This document shows positions 24,368 to 33,638 of a stretch of 64,000 nucleotides of DNA, in pieces. The notes under the pieces were generated by a model, which ran no database searches, was not told where the DNA came from, and saw only the letters and a list, made by a program, of their open reading frames with translations. Source of the DNA: Hymenobacter metallicola (GTDB lineage Bacteria; Bacteroidota; Bacteroidia; Cytophagales; Hymenobacteraceae); assembly GCF_004745645.1 (NCBI RefSeq), contig NZ_SRMB01000002.1, positions 682,001 to 746,000 of the forward strand, given 5' to 3'. Position numbers and translations under genes: made by a program. Positions within the stretch are counted from its first letter, which is position 1. Each line of letters starts with the position of its first letter.

Positions 24368-26026
24368 ATGCAAACCGAGGCGGATGTACTGATAATTGGC
24401 GCGGGCCTGGCGGGCCTGGTAGCGGCTACTGAGCTAACCGCCGCCGGCAAACGCGTGCTGCTCCTCGACCAGGAGCCCGAGCAAAACCTGGGCGGCCAGG
24501 CCTTCTGGTCGTTTGGGGGCCTGTTCCTGGTCGATTCGCCCGAGCAGCGCCGCATGCGCATCCACGACTCCTACGAGCTGGCCCTCTCCGATTGGCTGGG
24601 CAACGCCGACTTCGACCGGCCCGAGGACGTCTGGCCCCGGCGCTGGGCCGAGGCGTACGTGGGCTGGGCGGCCGGCGAAAAGCGTAGCTGGCTGCAACAG
24701 ATGGGTATCAAGCTGTTTCCGGTGGTGGGCTGGGCCGAGCGGGGCGGCTACGGGGCCCGGGGGCCGGGCAACTCAGTACCACGCTTCCACGTGGCCTGGG
24801 GCACGGGCACGGGCGTGGTAGCGCCCTTTTCCTACCGCGTGCGGGAAGCCGCCAAAAAGGGGCTGCTCACCTTTAAATTCCGCCACCGCGTCACGGAGCT
24901 ACTCCTGCAACATGGCGCGGTGGTGGGGGCCCGGGGCGAAGTGCTGGAACCCAGCGCCGCCGAGCGGGGCGCGGCCACGTCGAGGGTGGTCGTCGGCGAC
25001 TTCCGCTTTCGGGCGCCGGCCGTTATTGTCACGGCCGGCGGGCTGGGGGCCAACCACGACTTGGTGCGCAAAAACTGGCCCGCCCGCCTCGGGCCGCCTC
25101 CCCGGCACATGCTCTCGGGAGTGCCCGAGCACGTCGATGGGCTGATGCTGGGCATTACCCAGGCCGCCGGCGGCCACGTTATCAACGAAGACCGGATGTG
25201 GCACTACGTCGAAGGCGTGCACAACTGGAACCCCATCTGGCCCCGGCACGGCATCCGGATTTTGCCCGGCCCCTCGTCGCTGTGGCTCGATGCCCGCGGC
25301 CACCGCCTGCCCGGCCCGCTCTACCCCGGCTTCGACACCCTGGGCACGCTTCAGCACCTGCGCCAGACGGGCTACGACTACAGCTGGTTTATTCTGACCC
25401 AGAAGATTATCCGCCACGAGTTTGCTCTCTCCGGCTCGGAACAGAACCCCGACCTGACCAATAAAAGCTGGCGCCAGACCCTGGGGCGGGCTTTCGGCAA
25501 GGGTGCCCCCGCCCCGGTGGAGGCCTTTAAACAGCACGGCGTCGACTTTCTGGTGCGCGACACCCTGCCCGAGCTGGTGCGGGCTATGAACGAGCTGACC
25601 GGGGAAGCCCTGCTCGACTATGCCCAGGTGGAAGCCGAAATCCGGGCCCGCGACGGGCAGCTCGACAACCCCTTCAGCAAGGATGCCCAGATTACGGCCA
25701 TCCGCGGAGCCCGCAACTACATCGGCGACAAGCTTATCCGCACGGCCCCACCCCACAAGCTGCTCGACCCCAGCAAGGGCCCGCTCATTGCCGTGCGCCT
25801 GCACGTCATCACCCGCAAAAGTCTGGGCGGCCTCGAAACCGACTTGTCCGGCCGCGTCCTCGGCCCCGATGGCCAGCCTATCCCGGGGCTGTACGCGGCC
25901 GGCGAAATTGCGGGCTTCGGGGGCGGGGGCATGCACGGCTACCGGGCCCTGGAAGGCACCTTTCTGGGCGGGTGCCTCTACTCGGGCCGCATTGCCGGCC
26001 TGGCCGTGGCCGCGGCGCTGCCCTAA
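24368..26026 (+). CDS. FAD-binding dehydrogenase (KstD/fumarate-reductase-like flavoprotein)
   Basis: A 552-residue flavoprotein. It starts with the FAD-binding dinucleotide fold DVLIIGAGLAGLVAATE and ends with the second FAD contact GLYAAGEIAGFGGGGMHGYRALEG-type segment (within residues 505-530). The middle has AVIVTAGGLGANHDLV. It resembles the FAD-binding dehydrogenase group related to 3-ketosteroid-delta-1-dehydrogenase and fumarate reductase flavoprotein; the true substrate is unknown. The ATG before QTEADV is preferred since upstream residues are not part of the fold. It converges with the next gene, 5 bp between stops. Confidence 0.88.
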   Translation: MQTEADVLIIGAGLAGLVAATELTAAGKRVLLLDQEPEQNLGGQAFWSFGGLFLVDSPEQRRMRIHDSYELALSDWLGNADFDRPEDVWPRRWAEAYVGWAAGEKRSWLQQMGIKLFPVVGWAERGGYGARGPGNSVPRFHVAWGTGTGVVAPFSYRVREAAKKGLLTFKFRHRVTELLLQHGAVVGARGEVLEPSAAERGAATSRVVVGDFRFRAPAVIVTAGGLGANHDLVRKNWPARLGPPPRHMLSGVPEHVDGLMLGITQAAGGHVINEDRMWHYVEGVHNWNPIWPRHGIRILPGPSSLWLDARGHRLPGPLYPGFDTLGTLQHLRQTGYDYSWFILTQKIIRHEFALSGSEQNPDLTNKSWRQTLGRAFGKGAPAPVEAFKQHGVDFLVRDTLPELVRAMNELTGEALLDYAQVEAEIRARDGQLDNPFSKDAQITAIRGARNYIGDKLIRTAPPHKLLDPSKGPLIAVRLHVITRKSLGGLETDLSGRVLGPDGQPIPGLYAAGEIAGFGGGGMHGYRALEGTFLGGCLYSGRIAGLAVAAALP

Positions 26027-26031
26027 CGGGG

Positions 26032-26517
26032 CTACTGTTGCACGGTCTGCCGCAGGCTGGCCAGGGACTCCCGGAACCGCGCGTCGTTCTGCTCCAGCCA
26101 TTCGTCGAGGCGGCGCCCACCCTTGGCGGCCAGCTCCTCCAGGCGCATGCCGTCCATAGAGGCGGTGAAGTCGGTGAGGCTGCACCGCAGCTGCCCTTCC
26201 AGGACCTCGAACAGAAAGAAGGCCCGGAAAGGCTGGCTGGCTCCGGTCAGCACCAAACGGCCGCGCAGCTGCCCTTCTTCCGGCACCGAAATAAGGGTTC
26301 CTAGCCCCAGCGGGCCATTCTTATCCGTCAGCCACTGCCGGGCCCGGCGGTAGAGGTCGGCCCGGGACGTGCCAGGCACGCTGATAACCTCCACGTACCT
26401 GACCTTGCGCGTGGTGCTGTCGTAGGGGAAGTTGTGCAGGCCCTTGAAATGGTATTTTTGCGCCGTACCCGAAAAAGACAACAGCAGCAGCGTCAGCAGT
26501 AAGTAGAGTTTCTTCAT
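26032..26517 (-). CDS. Secreted DUF4468-like protein
   Basis: A 161-residue protein with signal peptide MKKLYLLLTLLLLSFSGTAQ. The segment DLYRRARQWLTDKNG followed by a strand pattern GTLISVPEEGQLRGRLVLTG resembles DUF4468 (TBP-like fold) proteins of Bacteroidota, whose function is unknown. The C-terminal 45 residues are helical and charged. Assignment is by motif memory and is tentative. Confidence 0.55.
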   Translation of the reverse strand: MKKLYLLLTLLLLSFSGTAQKYHFKGLHNFPYDSTTRKVRYVEVISVPGTSRADLYRRARQWLTDKNGPLGLGTLISVPEEGQLRGRLVLTGASQPFRAFFLFEVLEGQLRCSLTDFTASMDGMRLEELAAKGGRRLDEWLEQNDARFRESLASLRQTVQQ

Positions 26518-26957
26518 TACCGAAACATAATAAAAAGAATCTTCATACTAGCTCAAAAAGAGGATGTTTTTATTACTTAGTGCCCCCAACCCTACTTACT
26601 GAGCGGCGCGAAATGCCCCTACTACTACCCCCAGCAGCTGGTGTAAAGCATACACTTTATTGTATTATATCAGGCAACAGCTTTACTCTTTACAAAGTGC
26701 TTGCGGCGGGTACGGCAGCATTAGGCGGCCACCCTGGCCTTCACCGCCGCGGTAGGACTATGCGGGCACAAACCTGGCAACATTAGCACATTCTGCAACT
26801 CAACCGGCGCTGCTGGCCGGCCCCAGCCTGGTAGCACCACCTCGCCCGGGCCCGCCCGCTTTCAGGCGGCCACTCCCGGTACCCGCAAAAGCGGCTGCAG
26901 CCCGGGAGCTGCAGCCGCTTTTGCTTTTCATTCTGCCCTGCAGAAGGCCGGGTGGGC
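26518..26957. other. Intergenic region, AT-richer, no gene recognised
   Basis: The left half is AT-rich (including TTATTGTATTATATC) and probably holds the promoter of the DUF4468-like gene. The right half is GC-rich and ends in the lepB terminator hairpin. A 68-codon open frame at 26580-26786 has no protein-like features. Confidence 0.4.
26887..26922 (-). terminator. Terminator hairpin after lepB
   Basis: AAAAGCGGCTGCAG pairs with CTGCAGCCGCTTTT over an 8-nt loop; A/T-runs on both sides make it functional in either direction. It lies just beyond the lepB stop. Confidence 0.8.
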
Positions 26958-28115
26958 TTAGCTAGCGGGCTCCAGTAAACGGCTCCAGCGGATTTTGTGC
27001 AGCAGGTTGGCGTAGGGGTCCAGGGAATACAGCACCAGCACGGCCTTGCCCACGATGTGGTCTTCGGGCACGAAGCCCCAGAAGCGCGAATCCTCGGAGT
27101 TGTGCCGGTTGTCGCCCATCATAAAGTAGTAGTTCTGCCGGATGGTATAGCGCGTCAGCGGCCGGCCGTGCTGGTAAATCCGGCCGTGCTGCCAGCTGAT
27201 GTCGGCATTGGGCTCGTAGTGGGCAATAATGGCGTAGTAAGCCGCCGCGTTGGCCGGCGTCAGCGTTATCGTCTGGCCCTGGCGGGGCACCGGCAGCGGG
27301 CCGTAGGTATCGAGCTGCCAGTTCTGGGGCTGGCGGCTGGGTGCCGCGGCCGGGTGGTGAAAGTCGGCTACCTCCGGAAACAGGCGGGCCGGGTATTGGG
27401 CCACGGTCAGGGCCTGCACGTAGGGCTGGCCCCGGAAGTAGGCAGCCACTTCCGCCGAGCAGCTGATGAGGAAGCCTGTTTTACCCGTAGCCGGATCGGC
27501 CCCGGCGCGCGGAATACCGTCGGGCTCGTTATAATCGACTACGCCGTGCTCGTGCAAGGCCTGCCGCACGGCATCGTTGGGCTGGTCGACTTGCATAAAG
27601 TACGTGTGCTGCTGCTGGCCGGCTACGGCCCCGGGCTGGCCGTTGAGAAAGACCTGCCCGCCCCGAATTTCCAGGGTGTCGCCGGCGACAGCGACGCAGC
27701 GCTTGATCAGGTTGGTGCGCAAATCGGCCGGGCGCTGCTGCTCGTGGGGCACGTGGAAGACCACAATGTCGTTGCGCTGTACCGAGCTAAAGCCGGGCAG
27801 GCGAAAGGTGGGCAATTGAATAGCGTCGGAATAGCTCGGTGGGCCTTTTTCCCAGAGTGTCTGGTGGGTGAGCGGTACCTGCAGCGGCGTTTGGGGCGTG
27901 CGGGGCCCATAGTGCAGCTTGCTAACTACCACACAGTCGCCCACCAGCAGGGAGCCTTCCATGCTGGGCGTCGGAATGGTGTAGGCCTCCACCGCCGTCC
28001 AGCGGATAAGGGTGGCCGCCAGTACGGCAAAAACCACGGCGTCGCGCCATTCGCGAACCAGGCCCTTGGGCGGCGGGGGCGGCGTGGTACGACGCCGGAA
28101 GGGAAAGAGCTTCAT
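26958..28115 (-). CDS. lepB: Signal peptidase I
   Basis: A 385-residue membrane peptidase. A transmembrane segment (residues 24-45) precedes the catalytic Ser51 in IPTPSMEGSLL; Lys138 lies in NLIKRCVAVAGD; the third conserved box is MGDNRHNSEDSRFWG near residue 340. It removes signal peptides from secreted proteins on the periplasmic side. A long region of about 180 residues between the Lys box and the MGDNR box contains the family's variable cap domain, as is common in Bacteroidota enzymes. Divergent from the RibD-like gene. Confidence 0.95.
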   Translation of the reverse strand: MKLFPFRRRTTPPPPPKGLVREWRDAVVFAVLAATLIRWTAVEAYTIPTPSMEGSLLVGDCVVVSKLHYGPRTPQTPLQVPLTHQTLWEKGPPSYSDAIQLPTFRLPGFSSVQRNDIVVFHVPHEQQRPADLRTNLIKRCVAVAGDTLEIRGGQVFLNGQPGAVAGQQQHTYFMQVDQPNDAVRQALHEHGVVDYNEPDGIPRAGADPATGKTGFLISCSAEVAAYFRGQPYVQALTVAQYPARLFPEVADFHHPAAAPSRQPQNWQLDTYGPLPVPRQGQTITLTPANAAAYYAIIAHYEPNADISWQHGRIYQHGRPLTRYTIRQNYYFMMGDNRHNSEDSRFWGFVPEDHIVGKAVLVLYSLDPYANLLHKIRWSRLLEPAS

Positions 28116-28403
28116 AGCAGGTGAGGGGTAGAGGTGAACATCTGTCTAGATAGTCCTTGGCCCCTGGCCGTTGCCTGGCCCCGGCTATTTCTGAGAAGAC
28201 CGGGGCAACTTCCTGCAAGAACAAAGCTGGCGCTGTATAGAAAACCCTGAACGTGGCGAGCAACAGGTAGTATAGGCCGGCCCCGGCAGGTACCCGAGTG
28301 GCCGTGGCGTACGGGCAGCCCCGCCACTGAAAGAGCCGAAAATTGTCGCAAATGCCCCCGTTGGTTGCCGCATTTACCCAGTCGGACCCGCGGCAGCCCG
28401 TAC

Positions 28404-28411
28404 TACTTTTG
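28404..28411 (+). promoter_or_regulatory. -7 element TACTTTTG
   Basis: TACTTTTG followed by C matches TAnnTTTGC and lies 26 bp before the RibD-like reductase ATG. No TTG at the expected -33 distance. The rest of the 320-bp gap to lepB shows nothing else definite. Confidence 0.45.
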
Positions 28412-28437
28412 CTTTGTAATCGACTCACCTCACGACG

Positions 28438-29010
28438 ATGCGCAAACTCAAACTACAGGTGCAACTAACCCTGGACGGGTTTATTGCCGGCCCCAACGGC
28501 GAAATGGACTGGATGACGTTCAACTGGGACGAGGAGCTTAAGACCTACGTGGCGGCCCTTACCGAGCCGGTCGACTGCCTGGTGCTGGGCCGCAAGCTGG
28601 CCGAAGGCTTTATTCCCTACTGGGCCTCGGTAGCGGCCGACGCGGCCAACCCGGAGCAAGCCGCCGGCCGCAAGTTCACCGACACGCCCAAGGTGGTATT
28701 CAGCCGTACCCTGGCGCAGACCGCCTGGGACAATACCGTGCTGGCCCAGGGCGACCTGGTTGCCGAAATTACCCGGCTAAAAGAACAGCCCGGCCAGGAC
28801 CTCATTGCCTACGGCGGGGCCACGTTCGTATCGGCCCTCATTCAGGCCGGCCTTATCGACGAGTACCACCTGTTCCTTAACCCGGCCGCCCTGGGCACCG
28901 GCCTGCCCATTTTCCGGGAGCTGACCGCCCCGCAAAACTTCACGCTGGTCAACTCCACGGCCTTTGCCTGCGGCATCGTCGTGCTGCATTACGAGCCCCG
29001 GCGCGCCTAA
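28438..29010 (+). CDS. Dihydrofolate reductase family protein (RibD C-terminal domain)
   Basis: A 190-residue RibD_C/DHFR-fold protein. The start KLQVQLTLDGFIAGPNGEMDWM, the DCLVLGRKLAEGF box, the FSRTL segment and GQDLIAYGGATFVSALIQAGLIDEYHL-type NADPH-site region are characteristic (each motif here shorter than 28 residues; key residues G-G-A near 120). These stand-alone proteins, like YyaP/YwjB, reduce unknown pterin- or flavin-like substrates with NADPH. It stands alone between divergent and convergent neighbours. Confidence 0.9.
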   Translation: MRKLKLQVQLTLDGFIAGPNGEMDWMTFNWDEELKTYVAALTEPVDCLVLGRKLAEGFIPYWASVAADAANPEQAAGRKFTDTPKVVFSRTLAQTAWDNTVLAQGDLVAEITRLKEQPGQDLIAYGGATFVSALIQAGLIDEYHLFLNPAALGTGLPIFRELTAPQNFTLVNSTAFACGIVVLHYEPRRA

Positions 29011-29098
29011 ACCGGCCCCGGTACCCGCACCGCACCCGCCCAGCGACTGGAAGCAGCTGCTTGACGGGTGCGGCGTTTTACACGAACCTCTACCGCTG

Positions 29099-29959
29099 CT
29101 ACAGCTGATACAGCTGTTTCACGCCCTCGAGCAGGGAGGTGGGCTGGCGGCCCAGCGCCGTGGCCAGATCGGGGCTGACCATGGACTCCTGCCCGTGCTT
29201 AATGTCGGTCATGAAGCCGATGGTGCGCTGAATGGCTACTTCCGGCACGCCCCGCTCCCGCATGCGGGAAGCCAGCACCTCGGGTTCCACATCGTGGTAG
29301 GCCACGGGGCGGCCCGAAGCTTCGGTCAGGGCGGCGGCTACGTCGGCAAAGGAGTAGGCGGTGGCTCCGGTGAAGTGGTAGATGCGGTTACCGGGGGTAT
29401 TTTGGAGCAGGACTTTGGCAATGGCCTCGCCCATGTCCTGGCGTAGGGCAAAGGCCACCCGGCCCGGCCCGGCCGGCAGGCTGATGCCCGTGTCGAACAC
29501 CGTGGGGCCGGTAAACACGGGCAGGGTGTCCATGTACAGAATGTTGCGGAAGAGAATGTAGCGCAGGCCGCTGGCGCGCAGGTAATCTTCGGTCTGGAAG
29601 TGGCGCACCATCAGCTTGTTGGCCAGGGTGGCGGGGTCTTGCAGGGCCCGGCTGGTGTAGGCCACCGTGCGCACGCCCGCTTTTTTGGCGGCGTCAATTA
29701 CGTTCAGGTGCTGTTGCAGACCGTCGTCGTCGCCCCCGCCGGAGATGAGCAGCACCTGCTCGATGCCCTGCATGGCCTGGTCGAGGGAAGCCGGGTCGGA
29801 GTAGTTGCCCACCCGCAGGCTCACGCCCTGGGCCTGCCAGGCAGCGGCTTTGGCCGGGTCGCGCACCAGGGCCGCCACGCGCTGGGCGGGCGTGTGCTGG
29901 AGCAGCGTGTGCAGAACGGCGGTGCCTAAATGGCCGGTGGCTCCGGTTACTAGAATCAT
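29099..29959 (-). CDS. NmrA-like NAD(P)-binding oxidoreductase
   Basis: A 286-residue atypical SDR. It opens with MILVTGATGHLGTAV, the dinucleotide fold of the NmrA/QOR2 (YtfG) group, followed by VAALVRDPAKA and QVLLISGG. There is no canonical YxxxK catalytic pair, consistent with NmrA-like proteins that bind NAD(P) for redox sensing or quinone reduction. The open frame extends far upstream, but the fold begins at this ATG. It lies 146 bp downstream of the AraC-type regulator on the same strand, a usual target arrangement. Confidence 0.88.
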   Translation of the reverse strand: MILVTGATGHLGTAVLHTLLQHTPAQRVAALVRDPAKAAAWQAQGVSLRVGNYSDPASLDQAMQGIEQVLLISGGGDDDGLQQHLNVIDAAKKAGVRTVAYTSRALQDPATLANKLMVRHFQTEDYLRASGLRYILFRNILYMDTLPVFTGPTVFDTGISLPAGPGRVAFALRQDMGEAIAKVLLQNTPGNRIYHFTGATAYSFADVAAALTEASGRPVAYHDVEPEVLASRMRERGVPEVAIQRTIGFMTDIKHGQESMVSPDLATALGRQPTSLLEGVKQLYQL

Positions 29960-30105
29960 GACAAGAAGGGTTAGCGTGGACAAGATAGTTGCCGCCGGCC
30001 CGCAGGAAGCAGGGCCGCGGCGGCAGCTACAAAAGTCGACGCCAGGACCCGGGAGCAGAATAGCCGGAGGGCGGGAATCTGTGGCGAAAAGGCGGTAAGC
30101 GCGGC

Positions 30106-30972
30106 TTAGCCCGCCTGCCGGTAGGCCGTGGGCGAGAGGCCGGTGCTGCGCTTGAAAAACCGGCTGAAGGCAAACTGGTCGGTGAATTGCAGGCCCGCGG
30201 CCACCTGGGCCACACTCAGGGCGGGATTTTGCAGCAGGGCCTTGGCTTCGAGGGCCACGGCCTCGGCTATCCACTCGCTGGCGGTCCGGCCGGTTACTTG
30301 TTTCACCAGCTCGGTGAGGTGCTTGGGCGTGATGCAGAGCGCGGCGGCGTAAAACTGCACGCTCCGCTCGGCCCCGCAGTGGGCCTGCACCAGCTGGCGA
30401 AAAGCGGCGGCCTGCTGCTGCCCGCGGCTTTTGCCCTGGGCCCAGCCAGCCGGCTGCTGCTCGTAGAGGGCCCCTATTTCGTAGAGCAGACTCGTGAGAA
30501 TGCTCTTGACGATGTTGTCGCGCTGGGCACTGGCGGCGCGGTATTTCTGCTGCAAAAAGCGAAACGAAGCCGCAATGCTGGCCGCCTCCGCCGGGGCTAG
30601 CGGCAGCACGTGGGTCGGCGGGGCCACAAAGAAGTGCAGCTTGCCCGTCGCCGCGTTGTGGGTGGTAATATAGTCCCGGGTGAAAAAGATGGACAGGGTT
30701 TCGTAGTCGTCGGCCACCCGGCCCCACTCCTTGATAACGTCGGGGGTAGCCAGCACCAGGCAGCCCGGGGTTACGTGGTAAGATTCCAGGTTGACTTTCA
30801 CCTCGGCAGTGCCCCGCAGGCAGAGGCTGATTTTGTAGTAGTCGCCCCGGTAGGGCTGGTGCAGGGGAATCGTGGGCTTGGGCCCGCCATACTCGGGAAA
30901 AAATACCTCCACCGCCCCGGCGGCGTCGGTGGCAAAGGCCTGCAGCTGATACGTGGGAATACGCTCACTCAT
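30106..30972 (-). CDS. AraC family transcriptional regulator
   Basis: A 288-residue protein. The N-terminal half is a cupin-like sensor (residues 10-150). The C-terminal 100 residues contain two helix-turn-helix motifs: AALCITPKHLTELVKQVTG and the conserved LSVAQVAAGLQFTDQFAFSR-FFKRSTGLSPTAYR signature (split for length). The start at MSERIP is preferred; upstream in-frame residues are low in protein-like character. It probably controls the adjacent NmrA-like gene; inducer unknown. Confidence 0.92.
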   Translation of the reverse strand: MSERIPTYQLQAFATDAAGAVEVFFPEYGGPKPTIPLHQPYRGDYYKISLCLRGTAEVKVNLESYHVTPGCLVLATPDVIKEWGRVADDYETLSIFFTRDYITTHNAATGKLHFFVAPPTHVLPLAPAEAASIAASFRFLQQKYRAASAQRDNIVKSILTSLLYEIGALYEQQPAGWAQGKSRGQQQAAAFRQLVQAHCGAERSVQFYAAALCITPKHLTELVKQVTGRTASEWIAEAVALEAKALLQNPALSVAQVAAGLQFTDQFAFSRFFKRSTGLSPTAYRQAG

Positions 30973-31096
30973 GAAAGGGCAACAACGAAAGCGGCGGAAA
31001 AGCTTGCCGAACGTCAAAATAGCAAGAAGTTCGGTAGGCGGGTAAGCCCTTGGAGGGGCAGGCGGTATAGTGCAGCCGCTGGCCGTGTGGCGAGTG

Positions 31097-31447
31097 TTAG
31101 GCCTGAACAACGAAGGCGGTTAATTCGGCCATCTTCCCGGCGCGAAACCGCCACACGTCGCAATACGCGTATTCCACTGCTTCACCTTGCTCATCGGGTA
31201 GGGTAATGGTGCCCAGGGCCGTCACGAAATCGGCCTCGGCAATGAGGTGCTTGACCATGAACACGGGCGGCTGCTCATACGCCGTGGCCATCCACTGCCG
31301 CACCGCCTCCTTGCCCCGCAGCGTTTGCTCGCCCACAAAGGTCCACTCCGTGTCGTCGGTGCAATGCGCCAGAAAGCCCTCATAGTCGCCGGCCGTAATG
31401 GCGGCATTGGCCTTTTCGAGTACCTGCTTGTTGGTGGTGTCGGGCAT
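31097..31447 (-). CDS. SnoaL-like/NTF2-fold protein
   Basis: A 116-residue protein of the NTF2-like/SnoaL-like superfamily: helix KANAAITAGDYEGFLAHC, then TDDTEWTFVGEQTLRGKEAV, and C-terminal strands YCDVWRFRAGKMAELTAFV. These small alpha+beta barrels bind or isomerise small molecules. Function here unknown. The ATG before PDTTNK is chosen because upstream residues are Pro/Ala-rich and not part of the fold. It precedes the AraC-type gene on the same strand by about 120 bp and could share its regulation. Confidence 0.85.
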   Translation of the reverse strand: MPDTTNKQVLEKANAAITAGDYEGFLAHCTDDTEWTFVGEQTLRGKEAVRQWMATAYEQPPVFMVKHLIAEADFVTALGTITLPDEQGEAVEYAYCDVWRFRAGKMAELTAFVVQA

Positions 31448-31786
31448 ACCAGAGTCCGTTGGGTAGATAGAACAAGAGGAGGAAACAGTGCGCTGCCGGC
31501 ACTCGGTGCCCAGCTTAGCTCTCCTTGTCAGGTACGGTTGTGACGCCGCGTGGTTAGGGCCGGGGGCGGGTAGCGCTACGCGTGCCGCCCCCGGCCCAAG
31601 CCCACCCCAGAGGGCCTGCGTGAAGGGGCAAAAAGCAGGTAAATTCATACTTTGCAGAAGCCTTGAGCTATGCTGATTTGGCCTGTAGTCTGTCGTTGCG
31701 CCTTGACCACTACTAGCTCACTGCCCCGCGGCGCTTTCTTCTCCTAACCCTATTTGCCCATACCCATACTTCTACCCTCATTTTCT
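31448..31786. other. Divergent intergenic region
   Basis: This 339-bp stretch separates the SnoaL-like gene and the T9SS type A gene. CATACTTTGC near 31648-31657 resembles a -7 box with one base too few. I see nothing else definite. Confidence 0.3.
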
Positions 31787-33418
31787 ATGTTTTCTGCACT
31801 ACGTTTCCTGCCCGCCGGGTTCCTGCTGACCGTCGGTCTGCTGGGCAGTAGCTACCAGGCCGCCGCCCAAACCCCGACCAAGCAGTGGGACAGGCGCTTT
31901 GGCGGCAATCAATCGGACAGTTTCTCTGCCCTGCAACGTACTCCCGACGGGGGCTACCTGCTCGCCGGCTCCACCGTGTCGTCCGTGGGCGGCGACGTGA
32001 CCCAGGCCGAAATCGGCAACTTCGACTACTGGCTGGTCAAGATTGACGCCAGCGGCACCAAGCTCTGGGACAAACGCTTCGGGGGTTTCTCCGACGATTA
32101 CCTGTCGGCCGTGCAGCCCACCGCCGACGGGGGCTACCTGCTGGTCGGCTCAACCCGCTCGCTGCTCAGCGGCGACATCACCCAGGACAGCCGGGGCGGC
32201 TTCGATGGCTGGGTGGTCAAGATCGACGCCAACGGCAACAAGCTTTGGAATAAGCGCTTCGGGGGCTCGGCCGACGACTTCCTGCGCTTTCTGCAGCCCA
32301 CCGCCGACGGCGGCTGCGTACTCGGGGGCTCCACCATTTCGCCCGTTGGCGGCGACATCACCCAGCCCAGCCGGGGCGGCGTCGACTACTGGCTCCTGAA
32401 AATTGACGCCAACGGGACCAAGCTCTGGGACAAGCGCCTGGGCGGCTCGGCCGACGACGGCCTGAACTCCCTGACGTCCACCGCCGACGGTGGCTTTGTG
32501 CTCGGGGGCTCGTCCGTTTCCGCCATCGGCAACGATAAAACCGAAGCCAGCCGGGGGGCTAGCGACTACTGGCTGGTGAAAGTTGATGCCAGCGGCACCA
32601 AGCTCTGGGACAAAACCGTGGGCGGCACCGCCAACGACTACCTGAACAACGTGCTGATGACTGCCGACGGGGGCTACCTCCTGGCTGGCTCATCCGACTC
32701 GCCCGTGGGCGCCGACAAAACCCAGGGCAGCCGGGGCGTGGGCGACTACTGGGCGGTCAAGCTCGACGCCAACCGCAATAAGCAGTGGGATAAGCGCTTC
32801 GGCGGCGAAAGTATCGACCAACTGTCTCTGGTGTTGCCCCTGAGCGACGGCGGCTACCTGCTCGCCGGGGATATCCGCTCCAACAATGAGGGCGACGTGA
32901 CCGAGTCCCGCCGGGGCTTCGTCGATTTCTGGCTGGTAAAGATTGATGCCAGCGGCACCAAGCTCTGGGATAAGCGCTTCGGCGGCACCGCCGAAAACTA
33001 CCTGGTGGATATACTGCCCACCCCCGACGGCGGTGCCCTGCTCGGCAGCGAAACCTTGTCGGGCCTCGGCGGCGACAAAAGCCAGGGCAGCCGGGGCAGC
33101 ACCGATTTCTGGGTCATGAAGCTGAACCCCTTCGGCACCATCACGGGCGCGCGGCCCGCGGCCGGGCGGCAGCAGCTCGGCGTGTATCCCAACCCGGCCC
33201 ACCAGCGCCTACGCCTGCGCCTGCCCGAGCAGGCCCCCCGCACCGGCCTGCACCTCTCCCTGCTCGACGCCACCGGCCGGGTGGTGAGCCAGCAGGCCCT
33301 GGCCGCCCCCGGCCCCGAGGTATGGGTCGAACTGGGTTCGCAGCGGGCCGGCTTGTATCTGCTGCGCCTCGAAGGGCCTGATGGTTACCTGGCCACCCAG
33401 CGCGCAGTGCTGGAGTAG
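31787..33418 (+). CDS. T9SS type A cargo with seven-repeat propeller-like module
   Basis: A 543-residue secreted protein. A signal peptide (MFSALRFLPAGFLL...AAAQ) favours this ATG over a TTG 33 bp upstream. Seven repeats of about 60 residues (32-455) follow the pattern KLWDKRFGG-x5-YL, TADGGYLLAGS, GGDITQ-x-SRGG, DYWLVKIDASGT. The C-terminal ~75 residues are a type A Por sorting domain: YPNPAHQRLRL, SLLDATGRVV and GLYLLRLEG. It should be exported by the type IX system and anchored at the cell surface. The repeats align with those of the type B protein at 13 kb. A terminator follows. Confidence 0.88.
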   Translation: MFSALRFLPAGFLLTVGLLGSSYQAAAQTPTKQWDRRFGGNQSDSFSALQRTPDGGYLLAGSTVSSVGGDVTQAEIGNFDYWLVKIDASGTKLWDKRFGGFSDDYLSAVQPTADGGYLLVGSTRSLLSGDITQDSRGGFDGWVVKIDANGNKLWNKRFGGSADDFLRFLQPTADGGCVLGGSTISPVGGDITQPSRGGVDYWLLKIDANGTKLWDKRLGGSADDGLNSLTSTADGGFVLGGSSVSAIGNDKTEASRGASDYWLVKVDASGTKLWDKTVGGTANDYLNNVLMTADGGYLLAGSSDSPVGADKTQGSRGVGDYWAVKLDANRNKQWDKRFGGESIDQLSLVLPLSDGGYLLAGDIRSNNEGDVTESRRGFVDFWLVKIDASGTKLWDKRFGGTAENYLVDILPTPDGGALLGSETLSGLGGDKSQGSRGSTDFWVMKLNPFGTITGARPAAGRQQLGVYPNPAHQRLRLRLPEQAPRTGLHLSLLDATGRVVSQQALAAPGPEVWVELGSQRAGLYLLRLEGPDGYLATQRAVLE

Positions 33419-33502
33419 GCGCTTGCGAGGGCTGCTCCCAGCAGCGGGAGCAACATCTTATGTGGCCTTGAGTCCAGTGTATTTTGCGGCGCGTGCCAGT
33501 TT

Positions 33503-33540
33503 AAAAACGTCCGGAGCTCTCGGTAGCTCCGAACGTTTTT
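33503..33540 (+). terminator. Rho-independent terminator
   Basis: AAAAACGT-CCGGAGCT pairs with AGCTCCG-AACGTTTTT, with one bulged base and a 6-nt loop, ending in T5. It follows the T9SS type A gene. Confidence 0.75.
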
Positions 33541-33571
33541 GCGTTTCAGCTCCTGGATGTAGCTAAATGGG

Positions 33572-33638
33572 TTTGTTGTTTATTTAGGTCAAAACAAAAA
33601 ATAAACAAAAAATCCGTTTTTCATTTTGTTGTTTATTT
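33572..33638 (+). promoter_or_regulatory. AT-rich direct repeats upstream of XRE-type gene
   Basis: TTTGTTGTTTATTT occurs at 33572-33585 and 33625-33638, and the inverse core AAATAAAC at 33599-33606. The whole 33570-33670 region is very AT-rich against GC-rich surroundings. Placement directly before an HTH-protein gene suggests operator sites. Confidence 0.5.

Noticed and set aside
24899..26185. 428-codon minus-strand frame opposite the FAD dehydrogenase gene
   Set aside because: Shadow of a well-supported flavoprotein gene; it also overlaps the DUF4468-like gene.
26958..28115. The long region between the Lys box and the MGDNR box of LepB as an unusual insertion
   Set aside because: Signal peptidases of Bacteroidota are commonly enlarged there, so it is not exceptional.
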